Shown piece after piece: positions 26,233 to 38,063 of a DNA stretch of 64,000 nt. Position numbers and translations under genes: made by a program. A model generated the notes under the pieces. That model searched no databases, was not told the DNA's origin, and saw only the letters and a program-made list of their open reading frames with translations. Source of the DNA: Moritella sp. JT01 (GTDB lineage: Bacteria; Pseudomonadota; Gammaproteobacteria; Enterobacterales; Moritellaceae); assembly GCF_001574435.1 (NCBI RefSeq), contig NZ_LOCN01000007.1:349186-413185 (forward strand), in the 5' to 3' direction. Each line of letters opens with the position of its first letter. Within the stretch, counting starts at the first letter, position 1.

Positions 26233-27204
26233 CTAACGAAAGTAATCGCTCGCAACAGCATGCAATGCACGAATATGCGCTTCGTCGTCGTTTAAACACG
26301 CAATAAAACGATAATCCTCACCACCTGCACCCACAAACAATTTTTTATTCTCTATTGCCATTTCTTCTAACGTTTCTAAGCAATCGACCGCAAACGCAGG
26401 TGCAATCACATCTAACGATTTAGTACCACTTTCAGCCAGTTTCACTAAGGTTTCATTGGTATACGGCTGTAACCATTCAGCTTTACCAAAACGAGATTGA
26501 TAACAATGTACAACCTCATCTTCGGCTAAGCCTAAACGCGCACAAAGCAATGCGGTCGTTTCAACACAATGATCAGCATAAATATCGCCTTTTTCAACAA
26601 GGAACTTAGGGATACCATGGTAAGACAATAACAGTTTCTCTGCTCTGCCCTTTTCTGCCCAATGTCGTTCAATACTCAGTGCGAGTGCATCAATAAAGGC
26701 TGCGTTATTATGATAATGCTTCACTAAGCTCACACTTGGTACATCGATATTTGTTTGCAGATAATGAGCAACTTGATCAAATACCGGCGCAGTCGTTGTT
26801 GAGGAATACTGTGGGAATAACGGTAACACAACAATATGTTCAGAACCCGCTTGCTGTAACTTAGCAATGGCATTTTTAATACTGCGTTCACCATAGGTCA
26901 TGGCCAGTTCAACATTGACATTTTGACCCGCGTTTTCAAATAAAGAAGACAAGGCTTTTTGCTGTAATAGACTGTAATGTAATAATGGCGAACCATCATC
27001 AAACCAAATCGACTGGTAAGCTTTAGCGACACGTTTACAACGCAAAGGTAAAATAACACCATTTAATAGTGGTAACCAAAATAATCGCGGAATGCTAACA
27101 ACACGAGGATCAGAAAGAAATGGTTTTAAAAATGCTTTAACGCCCGCTGGTGTTGCCGATTCAGGCGTACCAAGGTTAACCAATAATACACTTTGCTTAG
27201 TCAT
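26233..27204 (-). CDS. hemH: Ferrochelatase
   Basis: 323 residues from ATG 27204 (MTKQSVLLVNLGTPESATPAG); two upstream in-frame starts add five residues or fewer and no ribosome site decides. The metal-site histidine lies in LLSYHGIPK (about residue 193) and the conserved CYQSRFG block with a later ETLEE motif (about 260) completes the active site. It inserts ferrous iron into protoporphyrin IX at the inner membrane. It shares orientation with adk upstream but is separated by adk's terminator. Confidence 0.93.
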   Translation of the reverse strand: MTKQSVLLVNLGTPESATPAGVKAFLKPFLSDPRVVSIPRLFWLPLLNGVILPLRCKRVAKAYQSIWFDDGSPLLHYSLLQQKALSSLFENAGQNVNVELAMTYGERSIKNAIAKLQQAGSEHIVVLPLFPQYSSTTTAPVFDQVAHYLQTNIDVPSVSLVKHYHNNAAFIDALALSIERHWAEKGRAEKLLLSYHGIPKFLVEKGDIYADHCVETTALLCARLGLAEDEVVHCYQSRFGKAEWLQPYTNETLVKLAESGTKSLDVIAPAFAVDCLETLEEMAIENKKLFVGAGGEDYRFIACLNDDEAHIRALHAVASDYFR

Positions 27205-27293
27205 ATTACACATAATCACTATGTCGTTTAACGAGTATCGTTATTCTAAGCGATTAAACGTATCGGATTCAATAACTCCCTCAAATTTAGCCA

Positions 27294-27322
27294 TAAAAAA
27301 ACCCCGAGCAAGCTCGAGGTTT
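27294..27322 (-). terminator. Terminator of adk
   Basis: AACCTCGAGC pairs with GCTCGGGGTT around TT, followed on the minus strand by a run of seven T. Confidence 0.88.
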
Positions 27323-27374
27323 CATAACCGTATACAAATTAATCGACAGAATACTCTCTCAATTAAGAGCCAGA

Positions 27375-28028
<654 letters not shown>

Positions 28029-28186
28029 TTAAATTGACTTAGCTTGTATAAATAGCTTAAATTTCAGAACGGCTAGACTACACGGGAAATCCGATGTGTT
28101 CAAGTCCAGCTCAGTTTTGTTACTTTTTTGTATACAACTTTGTGAGTAATACGATAAAAATAATACCCACGAAGTTAAGTCCGAAA

Positions 28187-30097
28187 TTAACCAATTAAAC
28201 GGTTCATACGCGCAATAAATGCAGCGGGATCATCTAAACTACCACGTTCGGTAAGCTGTGCTTGCTCTAACAATAATTGAATTCTGTCAGTAAATACGGT
28301 TTCATCTGCTTCATCAGCAACACGTTTGATCATTTCGTGTTCAGGATTTAGTTCAAAAATGTACTTTTGTGGTGGTACAGCTTGGCCAGCAGATTCCATT
28401 AACTTAATCATTTGGCTGCTCATGCCATCTTCATTTGTTACAACACAAGACGGGGTTTCAGTTAGACGATGAGTTAAGCGAACATCGGCTACTTTTTCAC
28501 CTAGCGTTGTTTTAACACGCTCAATGAAGCTAGCAAATTCTTCCGTTGCATCTTCTTTCGCTTTTTTAGCATCTTCATCATCTAATGCACCAAGGTCAAG
28601 ATCGCCCTTAGTGACAGATACAAGTTGTTTACCATCAAAATCCGTTAGATGAGACAGTAACCATTCATCAATACGATCTGTTAATAATAATACTTCAATG
28701 CCTTTTTTCTTGAAGATCTCAAGATAAGCACTCTTCACAGCTGTTGTGTAGTTATCTGCGGTGATGTAATAAATCTTTTCTTGGCCTTCTTGCATGTTTT
28801 CGATGTATTTATCGAAACCAACTTCTTGTGCGGCACCATCAACAGATGTTGAAGAGAAACGTAATAAAGAAGCAATTTTTTCTTTATTCGCCATGTCTTC
28901 AGCTGGACCTTCTTTCAGTACTTGACCGAATTCATTCCAAAATTTCAGGTATTTATCGTCATCATTCTTAGCCATGCGATCAAGCATCGTAAGTACACGC
29001 TTAGTACAAGCAGTACGTAATGATGTTGTTACTTTATTATCTTGTAAGATTTCACGAGATACGTTTAGTGGTAAATCGTTTGAATCTAACACACCCTTCA
29101 CGAAGCGCAGGTAAGTAGGCATGAACTGCTCTGCGTCATCCATAATGAATACACGTTGTACGTACAGTTTTAGACCGTGTTCTTTTTCACGGTTCCACAT
29201 GTCAAATGGGGCGCGCGCAGGAATATAAAGTAAGCTGGTGTATTCTTGCTTACCTTCTACACGGTTATGGCTCCATGTTAGTGGATCTTCAAAGTCGTGT
29301 GCGATGTGCTTGTAGAACTCTTGATACTCTTCATCTTTCAGTTCATTTTTCGATAAAGTCCACAATGCACTTGCACGTGTTACCGATTCCCACTCACCTG
29401 GAACTGCAGGTGTTTTTTCACCGTCAGGACCTTCTGACTCAGGTTGTCCTTCTTTCCACATTTCAACAGGGATACTGATATGATCAGAGTATTTGTTTAC
29501 GATTTGACGCAGTTTCCATTCATCCAATAAATCATCTTCGCCTTCACGTAAATGTAAGATGATTTCAGTACCACGGCTTTCTTTGGTGATCTCAGCAAGG
29601 CGGTAGTCGCCTTCACCTTCAGATTCCCACTGTACCGCTTGGTCAGCTGCTGCGCCCGCTGCACGTGTATTTACAGTCATCATATCTGCTACGATGAAAC
29701 CAGAATAGAAACCAACACCAAACTGACCGATTAATTGCGAATCTTTCGCTTGGTCACCAGATAGATTGTCAAAAAATTCAGATGTACCTGAACGTGCAAT
29801 CGTACCTAGGTGTGAGATAACATCTTCACGTGACATGCCGATACCGTTATCAGCAATAGTAATTGTACGCGCTGTTTTATCCAACGATACACGTACACGT
29901 AATTCACCATCATTTTCATATAAACTGTTGTCTGATAATGCTTTAAAACGAAGTTTATCGGCTGCATCTGCCGCATTAGAGACGAGTTCACGTAAAAATA
30001 TTTCTTTATTTGAATATAAAGAATGGATCATTAATTTAAGCAGCTGCTTAACTTCAGCTTGAAAGCCGTGAGTTTCAGTATTAACTGTATCAGTCAT
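28187..30097 (-). CDS. htpG: Hsp90-family chaperone HtpG
   Basis: 636 residues, normal length. The GHKL ATP-binding motifs are present: [16 protein letters not shown] (about 35), DNGIGM (about 82), and the lid GQFGVGFYS (about 120). The middle and C-terminal dimerisation domains follow (ending LIG). It is a cytoplasmic ATP-dependent chaperone, normally heat-induced. AAAGGAAC precedes ATG 30097. No sigma-32 promoter was assigned by eye. Confidence 0.96.
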   Translation of the reverse strand: MTDTVNTETHGFQAEVKQLLKLMIHSLYSNKEIFLRELVSNAADAADKLRFKALSDNSLYENDGELRVRVSLDKTARTITIADNGIGMSREDVISHLGTIARSGTSEFFDNLSGDQAKDSQLIGQFGVGFYSGFIVADMMTVNTRAAGAAADQAVQWESEGEGDYRLAEITKESRGTEIILHLREGEDDLLDEWKLRQIVNKYSDHISIPVEMWKEGQPESEGPDGEKTPAVPGEWESVTRASALWTLSKNELKDEEYQEFYKHIAHDFEDPLTWSHNRVEGKQEYTSLLYIPARAPFDMWNREKEHGLKLYVQRVFIMDDAEQFMPTYLRFVKGVLDSNDLPLNVSREILQDNKVTTSLRTACTKRVLTMLDRMAKNDDDKYLKFWNEFGQVLKEGPAEDMANKEKIASLLRFSSTSVDGAAQEVGFDKYIENMQEGQEKIYYITADNYTTAVKSAYLEIFKKKGIEVLLLTDRIDEWLLSHLTDFDGKQLVSVTKGDLDLGALDDEDAKKAKEDATEEFASFIERVKTTLGEKVADVRLTHRLTETPSCVVTNEDGMSSQMIKLMESAGQAVPPQKYIFELNPEHEMIKRVADEADETVFTDRIQLLLEQAQLTERGSLDDPAAFIARMNRLIG

Positions 30098-30372
30098 TAC
30101 TTGTTCCTTTGTTCTAATGGGGTGATTCAGATTAAAACTATCTGAATTTATTCGTTAATAGATAGATGGGTTTGTTATCAGTGTTTTCAAGGGCAGTTTA
30201 TAATTTTTATCTGTGACCGCTAACGCAACAACTATAAAATACACTACAAAATAACATTAAATATAAGAAAGTCCTTGCACATTAGTGTGCTAACTACCAA
30301 TATATTGTGCACAACTTAAATTAAGTGGTACACATTAGCATTCGTGCTCATTCTATTATTAAGGTACTTAAA

Positions 30373-30852
30373 ATGACTAAGCTTTATGATTTCGAAGTAA
30401 CTACAATCACAGGTGAACAGAAAAAACTCAGTGATTATAAAGGCCAAGCAGTGTTGATTGTAAATACAGCAAGTAAATGTGGATTTACTAATCAGTATGC
30501 AGAATTAGAAGAGTTACACCAAACATATGGCAGTAAAGGATTAGCTATATTAGGCTTCCCTTGCAACCAATTTAAACAACAAGAGCAAGGCTCAGATGCG
30601 GACATCAACTCATTTTGCCAACTTAACTTTGGCGTAACGTTCGATATGTTCAGTAAAATCGATGTTAACGGTAATAATGCAGACCCGCTTTATAATTGGC
30701 TTAAAACAGAAGCAAAAGGCATATTAGGCAGTAAAGGCATTAAATGGAATTTCACTAAATTCTTAGTAAACCGCGATGGCGATGTTGTCGATCGCTTTCC
30801 ACCGACCTTGTCACCAAAAGGCATGGTTAAAGACATTGAAAAACTACTGTAG
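30373..30852 (+). CDS. Glutathione peroxidase family (thioredoxin-dependent type)
   Basis: 159 residues from ATG 30373 (MTKLYDFEV), with AAGG eight bases upstream; the frame open to 30325 has no ribosome site. The peroxidatic cysteine is C36 in ASKCGFTNQY, with the conserved glutamine in LGFPCNQF (about 62) and tryptophan in KWNFTKFL (about 133). A second Cys in FPCNQF and another later match bacterial enzymes of the BtuE type, which reduce peroxides with thioredoxin. It contains Cys, not selenocysteine. Confidence 0.93.
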   Translation: MTKLYDFEVTTITGEQKKLSDYKGQAVLIVNTASKCGFTNQYAELEELHQTYGSKGLAILGFPCNQFKQQEQGSDADINSFCQLNFGVTFDMFSKIDVNGNNADPLYNWLKTEAKGILGSKGIKWNFTKFLVNRDGDVVDRFPPTLSPKGMVKDIEKLL

Positions 30853-31035
30853 ATTTTCTTTTTTTTAATAAAGTATTTAATAGTTACAATAACTTAGTTA
30901 AATGGTTGGCGGTTTTTTTAGATAAAGCTAACTATTTAACATCGTTTATGTTTACAACAAACAACCCTCATAAGGGGTGGAACTTCGCCTTTCTCTGTCG
31001 TATAGTATGCGCAATTCATTATAGGAAGGCTTTAC

Positions 31036-32979
31036 ATGTTTCGCGACAATCCACTACTATCTCAATTAAAACAAAATATGCGCCAAAACACGCCGAGTGT
31101 AGAAGGTACAGTTAAAGGCACTGAACGTGGTTTTGGCTTCCTTGAAGCGGATGATGGCGAAAGCTATTTCATTGCCCCGCCTCACATGAAAAAAATCATG
31201 CATGGCGATAGAATTAAAGCGTATATCGAAACTAACGGTGATAAAACATCCGCAGAACCAGATACTTTAGTTGAAGCTAAGTTAACGCGTTTTATTGCGC
31301 GTATCAGTATTACTAAAAATAAACTCACCATTCTTGCAGATAGCCCTGTTATCAATATGCCAATCAAAGCGAAATTAGTCGGTTTGGGTGGCCAGAAAGT
31401 GAATGAAGGTGACTGGGTCGTTGCACAACTTAAATCTCATGCATTAAAAGACGGTAACTTTGCTGCAGAAGTAACAAGCTTCGTCGCGACGGCAACCGAT
31501 CCAAATGCACCATGGTGGGTAACATTAGCACGTCAAGACTTAGCTAAAGATGTACCGGCAATGCCTGATTCGGTTGAATTCAAAGATGACACCACACGTG
31601 TAGACCTAACCGATAAAGCCTTTTTCACTATCGATTCAGCATCAACCCAAGATATGGATGATGCTCTACTTGTTGAAAAAACAGCGGAAGGTAATTTAAA
31701 AGTAACAGTGGCGATCGCCGACCCAACGTCATATATCCCTGCCGATTCAGAGTTAAACAAAATTGCAGCAGAACGTGCATTCACTGTGTATTTACCGGGC
31801 CGTAATATCCCAATGATGCCACGTGAACTCAGTGATAGTGTTTGTTCACTCGTTGCTGGCGAAAAACGCCCAACATTATGCTGTACTTATACTATCCAAG
31901 AAGACGGTGCATTAGCTGAAGAATTTGAATTCTTCACAGCATGGATCACATCACAGCACAAACTGTCTTACACACAAGTATCAGATTGGATTGAAGAAGT
32001 ATCAACTGACTGGCAGCCTGAAGCACAACTGGCAGAACAGCTACAATCACTGGCTACTTTTTCACGTCATCGCCAGCAGTGGCGCAAGAAGAATGCAATC
32101 GTATTCCCAGACCAACCTGATTATAGCTTTGAACTAGATGACACCGGTAATGTACTGGCTATTCATGTAGAACACCGTCGTATTGCCAATCAAATGATTG
32201 AAGAAACAATGGTTGCAGCGAACATTACAGCAGCACGTTTATTCCGTCAAAATGGTGATATTGGTGTATTTAATACCCATGCTGGTTTCGACCCAGAGAA
32301 AATTGATCTGGTTGTCGAGTTATTAACTGAGCATGGTATTGAATGTACTAAAGAGCACATCCAATCACTACCAGGTTATGTTGAATTACAACGTACACTC
32401 GCTGAAAAAGCCAATCCAGCGTTAGACAGTCGTTTACGTCGAATGCAAAGCTATAGCATAATCAGTGCAAGTGCAGAACGCCACTTCGCGATGGGCTTAG
32501 ACGGTTATGCAACGTGGACATCACCTATTCGTAAATATGGTGACATCATTAACCACCGTCTAATCAAAGCAACATTGACCAATGGTTCTGCGCCGTCAGC
32601 GACTGAAGATGAAGTTATCTTAATGTCAGAACGTCGTCGTCAACACAGAATGGCTGAACGTGATATCTCATCGTGGTTATACGTTGACTACCTAACACCT
32701 GCAGTAGAAAGCCAACAAGCATTCGAAGCAAGTATTATGGATGTTAACCGTGGTGGTTTACGTGTGCGTTTACTTGAGAATGGTGCGGTTGCATTTATCC
32801 CTGCTAGCTTATTACATGATAATAAGAAAGAAGTTAAATGCTTAGTTGAAACTGGCCAAATCAGCATTAAAGATCAAGTTGAATACAGCCTAGGTGACGT
32901 GATTTACGTAAACATTGCTGAAATCAACAAAGAAAAACGTAACATTGTTGCTAAACCAGTTGAAAAAATAGCGAGTTAA
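31036..32979 (+). CDS. rnb: Exoribonuclease II
   Basis: 647 residues, as for RNase II (E. coli 644). The order is an N-terminal cold-shock-like domain (about 20-85, KGTERGFGFLEADDGESYF), a second one, the catalytic RNB domain with the metal-binding aspartates in DSASTQDMDDALLV (about 203-216), and a C-terminal S1 domain (about 560-640). It degrades RNA 3' to 5'. AGGAAGG precedes the ATG. There is a 183-base gap after the peroxidase gene. Confidence 0.95.
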   Translation: MFRDNPLLSQLKQNMRQNTPSVEGTVKGTERGFGFLEADDGESYFIAPPHMKKIMHGDRIKAYIETNGDKTSAEPDTLVEAKLTRFIARISITKNKLTILADSPVINMPIKAKLVGLGGQKVNEGDWVVAQLKSHALKDGNFAAEVTSFVATATDPNAPWWVTLARQDLAKDVPAMPDSVEFKDDTTRVDLTDKAFFTIDSASTQDMDDALLVEKTAEGNLKVTVAIADPTSYIPADSELNKIAAERAFTVYLPGRNIPMMPRELSDSVCSLVAGEKRPTLCCTYTIQEDGALAEEFEFFTAWITSQHKLSYTQVSDWIEEVSTDWQPEAQLAEQLQSLATFSRHRQQWRKKNAIVFPDQPDYSFELDDTGNVLAIHVEHRRIANQMIEETMVAANITAARLFRQNGDIGVFNTHAGFDPEKIDLVVELLTEHGIECTKEHIQSLPGYVELQRTLAEKANPALDSRLRRMQSYSIISASAERHFAMGLDGYATWTSPIRKYGDIINHRLIKATLTNGSAPSATEDEVILMSERRRQHRMAERDISSWLYVDYLTPAVESQQAFEASIMDVNRGGLRVRLLENGAVAFIPASLLHDNKKEVKCLVETGQISIKDQVEYSLGDVIYVNIAEINKEKRNIVAKPVEKIAS

Positions 32980-33062
32980 TCGCCGCAGTTATTAATAACA
33001 AATAGTAATCGCAAATAGTAGTAACGTATTCGTTGTTATAGCCTTGTTTTTATACAACGCAG

Positions 33063-33094
33063 TTAACGAGGGCAAGATCGCTTGCCCTCGTTAA
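33063..33094. terminator. Strong hairpin between rnb and the gene at 33091
   Basis: A perfect 14-pair stem TTAACGAGGGCAAG/CTTGCCCTCGTTAA with an ATCG loop. The T-run is poor. Its right arm contains the stop codon of the convergent gene, so it may protect mRNA ends as well as terminate. Confidence 0.7.
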
Positions 33095-33663
33095 ATAATA
33101 AACCCTGCCCTACCCCAATGTCGCTGTCGCTCTGTGTGCAATTGCACAATTAATTTAAGCTTGTTATTTGGATCTATCTGCCAGTTCGCACTAATATCCG
33201 GATTTAACGCCGTAAACTCCGCCAGCATGTTTTTTAAATGCGTCAGCATTACCATCGTGACTTGCTCACGTTTCGGCATATCCATCACAAAGTTAAAGGC
33301 TTGTAACTCCATCATTTGATACTGCTGTAACACAAACTCTAAATCTGCTAACTTTTCTTCAAATTTAAGCTGTTCGTACTTTACCTGATCCTTCACCAAC
33401 GTGACATCCACCATAGCTCGGCTATCGATGTTGATCGCATCGGCATAAATACCATCTATATTCACCATGCCCTGTGTTGAGTTATCATCATAAATGGATA
33501 ATAACGCCATATTTTTAGCGTTAACGCTATTTGAATTGATCAGGATTAAACTTGTTATTGCAGTAAGGCAAACGAAGAAACAACACAGTAATAACAGCGG
33601 CGCAAATTGTTGGTGACCGTCGTGTAATTTCCATTGTGGATTTAGTTTTAATATCGGATTCAT
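33091..33663 (-). CDS. Unrecognised single-pass membrane protein, 190 residues
   Basis: One hydrophobic helix at about residues 22-43 (QFAPLLLLCCFFVCLTAITS) would place the remaining 145 residues in the periplasm. That part is rich in charged helix with EEKLADLEFVLQQYQMMELQ near 100-122, likely coiled-coil, and it ends basic (HTERQRHWGRAGFII). I do not recognise the family. It stands alone, with an AT-rich 216-base gap before folE. Confidence 0.7.
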   Translation of the reverse strand: MNPILKLNPQWKLHDGHQQFAPLLLLCCFFVCLTAITSLILINSNSVNAKNMALLSIYDDNSTQGMVNIDGIYADAINIDSRAMVDVTLVKDQVKYEQLKFEEKLADLEFVLQQYQMMELQAFNFVMDMPKREQVTMVMLTHLKNMLAEFTALNPDISANWQIDPNNKLKLIVQLHTERQRHWGRAGFII

Positions 33664-33879
33664 TTAAAGCAACTCATTAATCATCAATGAGGCTATTAAA
33701 CCAAGCAAGTGTGGCGATTAAATTTCATTAAAGTGATGAAGAAAGATGAATAATGACGAAATGTGGCAATGTGGTCGTTAGATGATGCGGTAAAAATGAT
33801 GAATAAACCCAAACTACAGAGTGGAAGCACTCGAGAATTGTAGTCCGGGTCAACTTAATAAGCGATTAACCATCAATCA

Positions 33880-34530
33880 CTATCGACAATGTAAGAACTC
33901 AGCTCTTGTTTCAGGACGAGATTTAAAGATACCACCCAGTGATGTCGTTGTTGTTTCACTCGTTGCATCCATCACACCACGTGCTTTCACACAATAGTGT
34001 GTAGCAGTAATGCTAACAGCAACATCTTGCGAATCAAGCAAGGTTTGCAACGCAACTAAGATTTGTTGAGTTAAACGTTCTTGCACTTGTGGACGGCGTG
34101 AGAAAAACTGCACGATACGGTTAATCTTTGATAAGCCAATTATTTTACTGCGAGGAATGTACGCAATAGTGGCTTTACCATCGATAGTAATAAAGTGATG
34201 TTCACACGTACTCGTTAACGTAATATTACTCACCTTAACCATTTCATCGACTTGCATTTTATTATCAATTAAAGTGATTTTAGGAAATGATGCATAATCT
34301 AAGCCTGAGAATATTTCATTCACGTACATTTTTGCAATACGGTGTGGCGTTTCAGTCAAACTATCATCGCTTAGATCTAGTTCTAATAATTTTAGAATCT
34401 CGGTAAAATGCGATTCAATGCTTTCTTTTTTTTCTGCGCTCGTTAGCCCAGTTTCGATCATAGGTGTTTCTAACCCGCGCTCTTCCAAGACTGAACGGAC
34501 TAATAAAGCTTCTTTACTTAGGCAGATCAT
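33880..34530 (-). CDS. folE: GTP cyclohydrolase I
   Basis: 216 residues. The strong signature CEHHF near residue 110 supplies zinc ligands, with [21 protein letters not shown] and the second Cys in HYCVKARG. It turns GTP into 7,8-dihydroneopterin triphosphate, the first step to tetrahydrofolate. ATG 34530 is preceded by GGAGT. It is divergent from moeA, with 186 bases holding both promoters; I saw no regulatory site there. Confidence 0.96.
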   Translation of the reverse strand: MICLSKEALLVRSVLEERGLETPMIETGLTSAEKKESIESHFTEILKLLELDLSDDSLTETPHRIAKMYVNEIFSGLDYASFPKITLIDNKMQVDEMVKVSNITLTSTCEHHFITIDGKATIAYIPRSKIIGLSKINRIVQFFSRRPQVQERLTQQILVALQTLLDSQDVAVSITATHYCVKARGVMDATSETTTTSLGGIFKSRPETRAEFLHCR

Positions 34531-34716
34531 TGATTACTCCACAAACGGTTCGACTTTAAAATAATGGCGCATAATAACATCTAACAATTAAGTAAGATAA
34601 ACAAATTAGCTGAAATAGCGTTAATTAAGCTTTTTATTGTTATAGATCCTATCGTCAACCAGCTGAGTTTGTCATAATTACCGATATATTAAAAAATAAC
34701 CAACTAAGGGTATGCA

Positions 34717-35949
34717 ATGGGATGTTGTGACGTACAAGGGCTAAAGCCGCTGGATTTAGCGATGCAAGAGATGTTAGCCAATATCGATGCAGTGAAAGAA
34801 ACACTCACATTAAACTTAGCTGATTCGCTCGATTATATTCTCGCTGAAGATATCGTCTCTCCAATTAATGTCCCACCTTTTGATAATTCAGCAATGGATG
34901 GTTATGCTGTTCGAATCTCAGATCTGACACAATCAATGACACTACCACTTGCTGGAAAAGCCTTTGCAGGTCAACCATTCAATGATGTATGGCCACTTGG
35001 TACTTGTATTCGCATCATGACTGGCGCACCAGTGCCGACAGGTTGTGAAGCCGTCATCATGCAAGAACGAACACAAGTCGATGGTGATTTGGTGACTTTT
35101 GAAGCTTTACCGCCAATGCATGACAATATTCGTAATACCGCAGAAGATATTGCAGTCGGTCAAGCAGTGTTAACCAAAGGTCGCCGTCTCACGCCACGTG
35201 ATATCCCAATGCTAGCAAGCATTGGAATTGATACAGTAACCGTTTATCGTCGTTTAAAAGTTGCAATTTTCTCAACAGGTGATGAACTTAAAAGCTTGGG
35301 CCAACCTTTAGCTAACGGTGAGATTTACGACAGTAATAGGTACAGCATCACAGCAATGCTGTCGCGTTTAAATTTAGATATCATTGATTTTGGTATTGTT
35401 CCTGATGATGAAGCCCTACTTCGTGAAACGTTCATCAAAGCCGATGCAGCTGCAGACGCAGTGATCACATCAGGAGGCGTATCAGTTGGTGAAGCTGACT
35501 ACACAAAAATATTACTTGAAGAACTGGGGGAGATTGGCTTTTGGAAATTAGCGATTAAGCCCGGAAAGCCTTTTGCGTTCGGTACGCTGCCAAACAGTAA
35601 ATTCTTTGGTTTGCCAGGTAACCCGGTATCAGCAACAGTGACTTTTCATCAACTTGTTGTACCTGCATTAGCTAAAATGACCAACCAAGTTTACACTCCA
35701 ACACCACGTTTCAATGCTATTGCGGCAACAAAATTGAAAAAGGCACCTGGTCGTATGGACTTCCAACGCGCCATTTATAGTGTCAATGCAGACGGACAAC
35801 TTGAAGTTGTATCCACAGGCAGTCAAGGTTCAGGCGTATTTAGTAGCATGAGCCACTCTAATTGTTATGCTATCTTAGAGCAGGACCGCGGTAATGTTGA
35901 AATCGGTGAAACAGTGACTATCGAACCATTTAACGAGATCTTAAATTAA
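34717..35949 (+). CDS. moeA: Molybdopterin molybdenumtransferase
   Basis: 410 residues. It has the MoeA order: an elongated N-terminal domain, then the central MoCF domain with FSTGDEL (about 185), ITSGGVSVGEAD (about 250) and FGLPGNPVSA (about 305), followed by a C-terminal beta domain. It inserts molybdate into adenylylated molybdopterin. The stop overlaps the moeB start (TAATG). Confidence 0.95.
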   Translation: MGCCDVQGLKPLDLAMQEMLANIDAVKETLTLNLADSLDYILAEDIVSPINVPPFDNSAMDGYAVRISDLTQSMTLPLAGKAFAGQPFNDVWPLGTCIRIMTGAPVPTGCEAVIMQERTQVDGDLVTFEALPPMHDNIRNTAEDIAVGQAVLTKGRRLTPRDIPMLASIGIDTVTVYRRLKVAIFSTGDELKSLGQPLANGEIYDSNRYSITAMLSRLNLDIIDFGIVPDDEALLRETFIKADAAADAVITSGGVSVGEADYTKILLEELGEIGFWKLAIKPGKPFAFGTLPNSKFFGLPGNPVSATVTFHQLVVPALAKMTNQVYTPTPRFNAIAATKLKKAPGRMDFQRAIYSVNADGQLEVVSTGSQGSGVFSSMSHSNCYAILEQDRGNVEIGETVTIEPFNEILN

Positions 35950-36746
35950 TGAAAACCCCCTTTACTAATGGCGACTTACCTTCCGAAGACATCTTATCTT
36001 CGGAAGAAGAGTTACGCTATAACCGTCAAATTGTCCTACGTCACTTTGACTTTGACGGACAAGAAGCCTTAAAACAAGCCAATGTATTAATTATTGGTGC
36101 TGGCGGTCTTGGCTGTGCGAGTAGCCAATACTTAGCCTCAGCGGGTATGGGTAAGATGACATTGGTCGATTTTGACCATATTGAATTATCGAATTTACAA
36201 CGCCAATTGTTACACCGTGATAGTCGTATTGGTGAATTAAAATCACTTTCAGCTAAATATGAGCTGGAGCAGATAAATCCACACTGTAAAGTGCAGGCCA
36301 TCACTAAAAGGCTGTCTGAAGATGAGTTAACGGACTTAATCAAACAACATGATATCGTGCTCGATTGTACTGATAACGTCGATACACGAGAGCAGATAAA
36401 CCGTGCTTGTTTTGCTTTACGCACGCCATTAGTATCAGGTGCAGCGATCCGCATGGAAGGTCAAATCAGTGTATTTACTTATGCCGATGATGAGCCTTGC
36501 TACCAATGCCTAAGCCAATTATTCGGTAACGGGACATTAAGCTGTGTGGAATCCGGTATTATGGCGCCGATGGTGGGTATTATTGGTGCGATGCAAGCAA
36601 TGGAAGCAATTAAGGTTATTGCTAATTTTGGTCAGCCAATGACCGGAAAAGTCTTAATTGTCGATGGTCTCACACTTTCATTTCAACAGATGAAACTACC
36701 AAAACTGCCTACCTGTACGGTTTGTCACGCTTCAAGAACAGCATAA
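35949..36746 (+). CDS. moeB: Molybdopterin-synthase adenylyltransferase
   Basis: 265 residues of the E1/ThiF superfamily. The nucleotide-binding GAGGLGCASSQYLASAG is near residue 51, the catalytic arginine-finger region is in NLQRQLLHRDSRIGELK, and structural zinc cysteines appear as CYQC (about 181) and CTVC (about 258). It adenylates the C-terminal glycine of MoaD. Translation is probably coupled to moeA by the one-base overlap. Confidence 0.94.
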   Translation: MKTPFTNGDLPSEDILSSEEELRYNRQIVLRHFDFDGQEALKQANVLIIGAGGLGCASSQYLASAGMGKMTLVDFDHIELSNLQRQLLHRDSRIGELKSLSAKYELEQINPHCKVQAITKRLSEDELTDLIKQHDIVLDCTDNVDTREQINRACFALRTPLVSGAAIRMEGQISVFTYADDEPCYQCLSQLFGNGTLSCVESGIMAPMVGIIGAMQAMEAIKVIANFGQPMTGKVLIVDGLTLSFQQMKLPKLPTCTVCHASRTA

Positions 36747-36748
36747 CC

Positions 36749-36798
36749 TTATAATCTAACGCGGTTATCAACCGACAGTTAATTGCGCTAGATTATAA
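36749..36798. terminator. Hairpin between moeB and the convergent membrane-protein gene
   Basis: TTATAATCTAACGC (36749-36762) pairs with GCGCTAGATTATAA (36785-36798) with one mismatch around a 22-base loop, followed by AAAATATATTT. It overlaps the stop of the opposite gene. Likely a shared weak terminator. Confidence 0.5.
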
Positions 36799-37608
36799 AA
36801 ATATATTTGCCAGATAAGACACTAATAAGCAATATACCACGTTGCCAATGATACTCGCCTCCAGTCCTACAAACCAATATAGCAAACCTAACGCCGTGGC
36901 TGTAATCACAGATATAATCACACTAAACACAATCAGGTTTATTGAGAACGTAGATGTGATGATGGCAATTAACAGTGCCACGAATAACGAGGCTATAAGT
37001 GATGACGTAAGAATAATTCGAGTCGTGAGTTTGATTGGCGTCACGTTCCCTTCCCTCTCTGATAACCGAGATAGCAAAAGAGATAGCGGTAACATAAGCA
37101 AGCCTAAATATAAGGTACTTAAGACTGTTGCTGTAACTAGAATTAAAGCAATATCTAACGAACCAAATATTTGATGGTATTTAAGGAATGCCTGCGGTAA
37201 ATGCGGTTCAGCAATCACAAAGATCAAACTACATAAAATAGCGGTCAATAAACCAAAGCAAGCCCCGAATACCAGAGTAAGCTGTAATTCAGATAAAAAA
37301 CCTGAACGATTGGTATCTTGCCGCGGCGGTGTTGACATCTTAGTCGCATAGACGATACCAAAATAAGCCGCACTGGATAGCGCCAATAAACCTAAAGTAA
37401 CTAAAGGTGTAATAAAGTTACTTGTTAAACCAAGTCCCATCGGCAAGCTAGCGAAAAAAAACGATGCTATGTTCGTTTTTTCGGCAAACACAATGGCACT
37501 CATCACTAAAAACGCGAAAGTGAACATCAAGCAGCGTTGTAAGGTTGTGAGGTTGTGCAATACAGCCTCGAATAATGTTATCTTGCTCTTCGATTGTTGT
37601 CCGATCAT
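36793..37608 (-). CDS. Unrecognised integral membrane protein, 271 residues
   Basis: About seven hydrophobic segments, the first at about 29-50 (LMFTFAFLVMSAIVFA) and the last at about 250-271 ending LANIFL. A polar loop RQDTNRSGF near 93-101 separates the first group. There is no catalytic motif that I can assign. The gene stands alone, convergent to moeB, so its neighbours give no functional clue. Confidence 0.75.
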   Translation of the reverse strand: MIGQQSKSKITLFEAVLHNLTTLQRCLMFTFAFLVMSAIVFAEKTNIASFFFASLPMGLGLTSNFITPLVTLGLLALSSAAYFGIVYATKMSTPPRQDTNRSGFLSELQLTLVFGACFGLLTAILCSLIFVIAEPHLPQAFLKYHQIFGSLDIALILVTATVLSTLYLGLLMLPLSLLLSRLSEREGNVTPIKLTTRIILTSSLIASLFVALLIAIITSTFSINLIVFSVIISVITATALGLLYWFVGLEASIIGNVVYCLLVSYLANIFL

Positions 37609-38063
37609 ATCTTATTTACAATAAATGAGTTTAGCGCTACTCCATTTCTAGCATTAAAGATAAATATATCCCTAACACCCAAAAAGTCGTAACTACAAAT
37701 GGGTAATGATATATATTATTCCATATATATCAAGTTTAATTACTGTTTTTTAACCTAAAATATTAGCATTCATACGCTATATCAATATTTAGAAGATTCT
37801 TCGGCTTATCATTTTGACAGTATAATGATTATCTAATTTAGAAAGTTCATACTTATTTACTCGTTACCAGTTTGAAACATAAGGATTTTTCATCATTTAA
37901 TTTCATACCTAAAATTGAAATTAAAGAGTGTATTAATACAAAAATAAATGTAATATTCGATTCGCGACTTAACTACTCATTAGTAGGTGCATTACACTTT
38001 TATTGATTGTAATGATATTTAAGTACTTATTGATTCATAATTAGATAAATAAAGGAATATACA
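37609..38063. other. 455-base AT-rich intergenic region
   Basis: It lies between two divergently transcribed genes and must hold both promoters. No ORF with a ribosome site and no repeat was seen. Confidence 0.5.

Noticed and set aside
36041-36454. Open frame of 137 codons opposite moeB
   Set aside because: Antisense shadow of a firmly identified gene.
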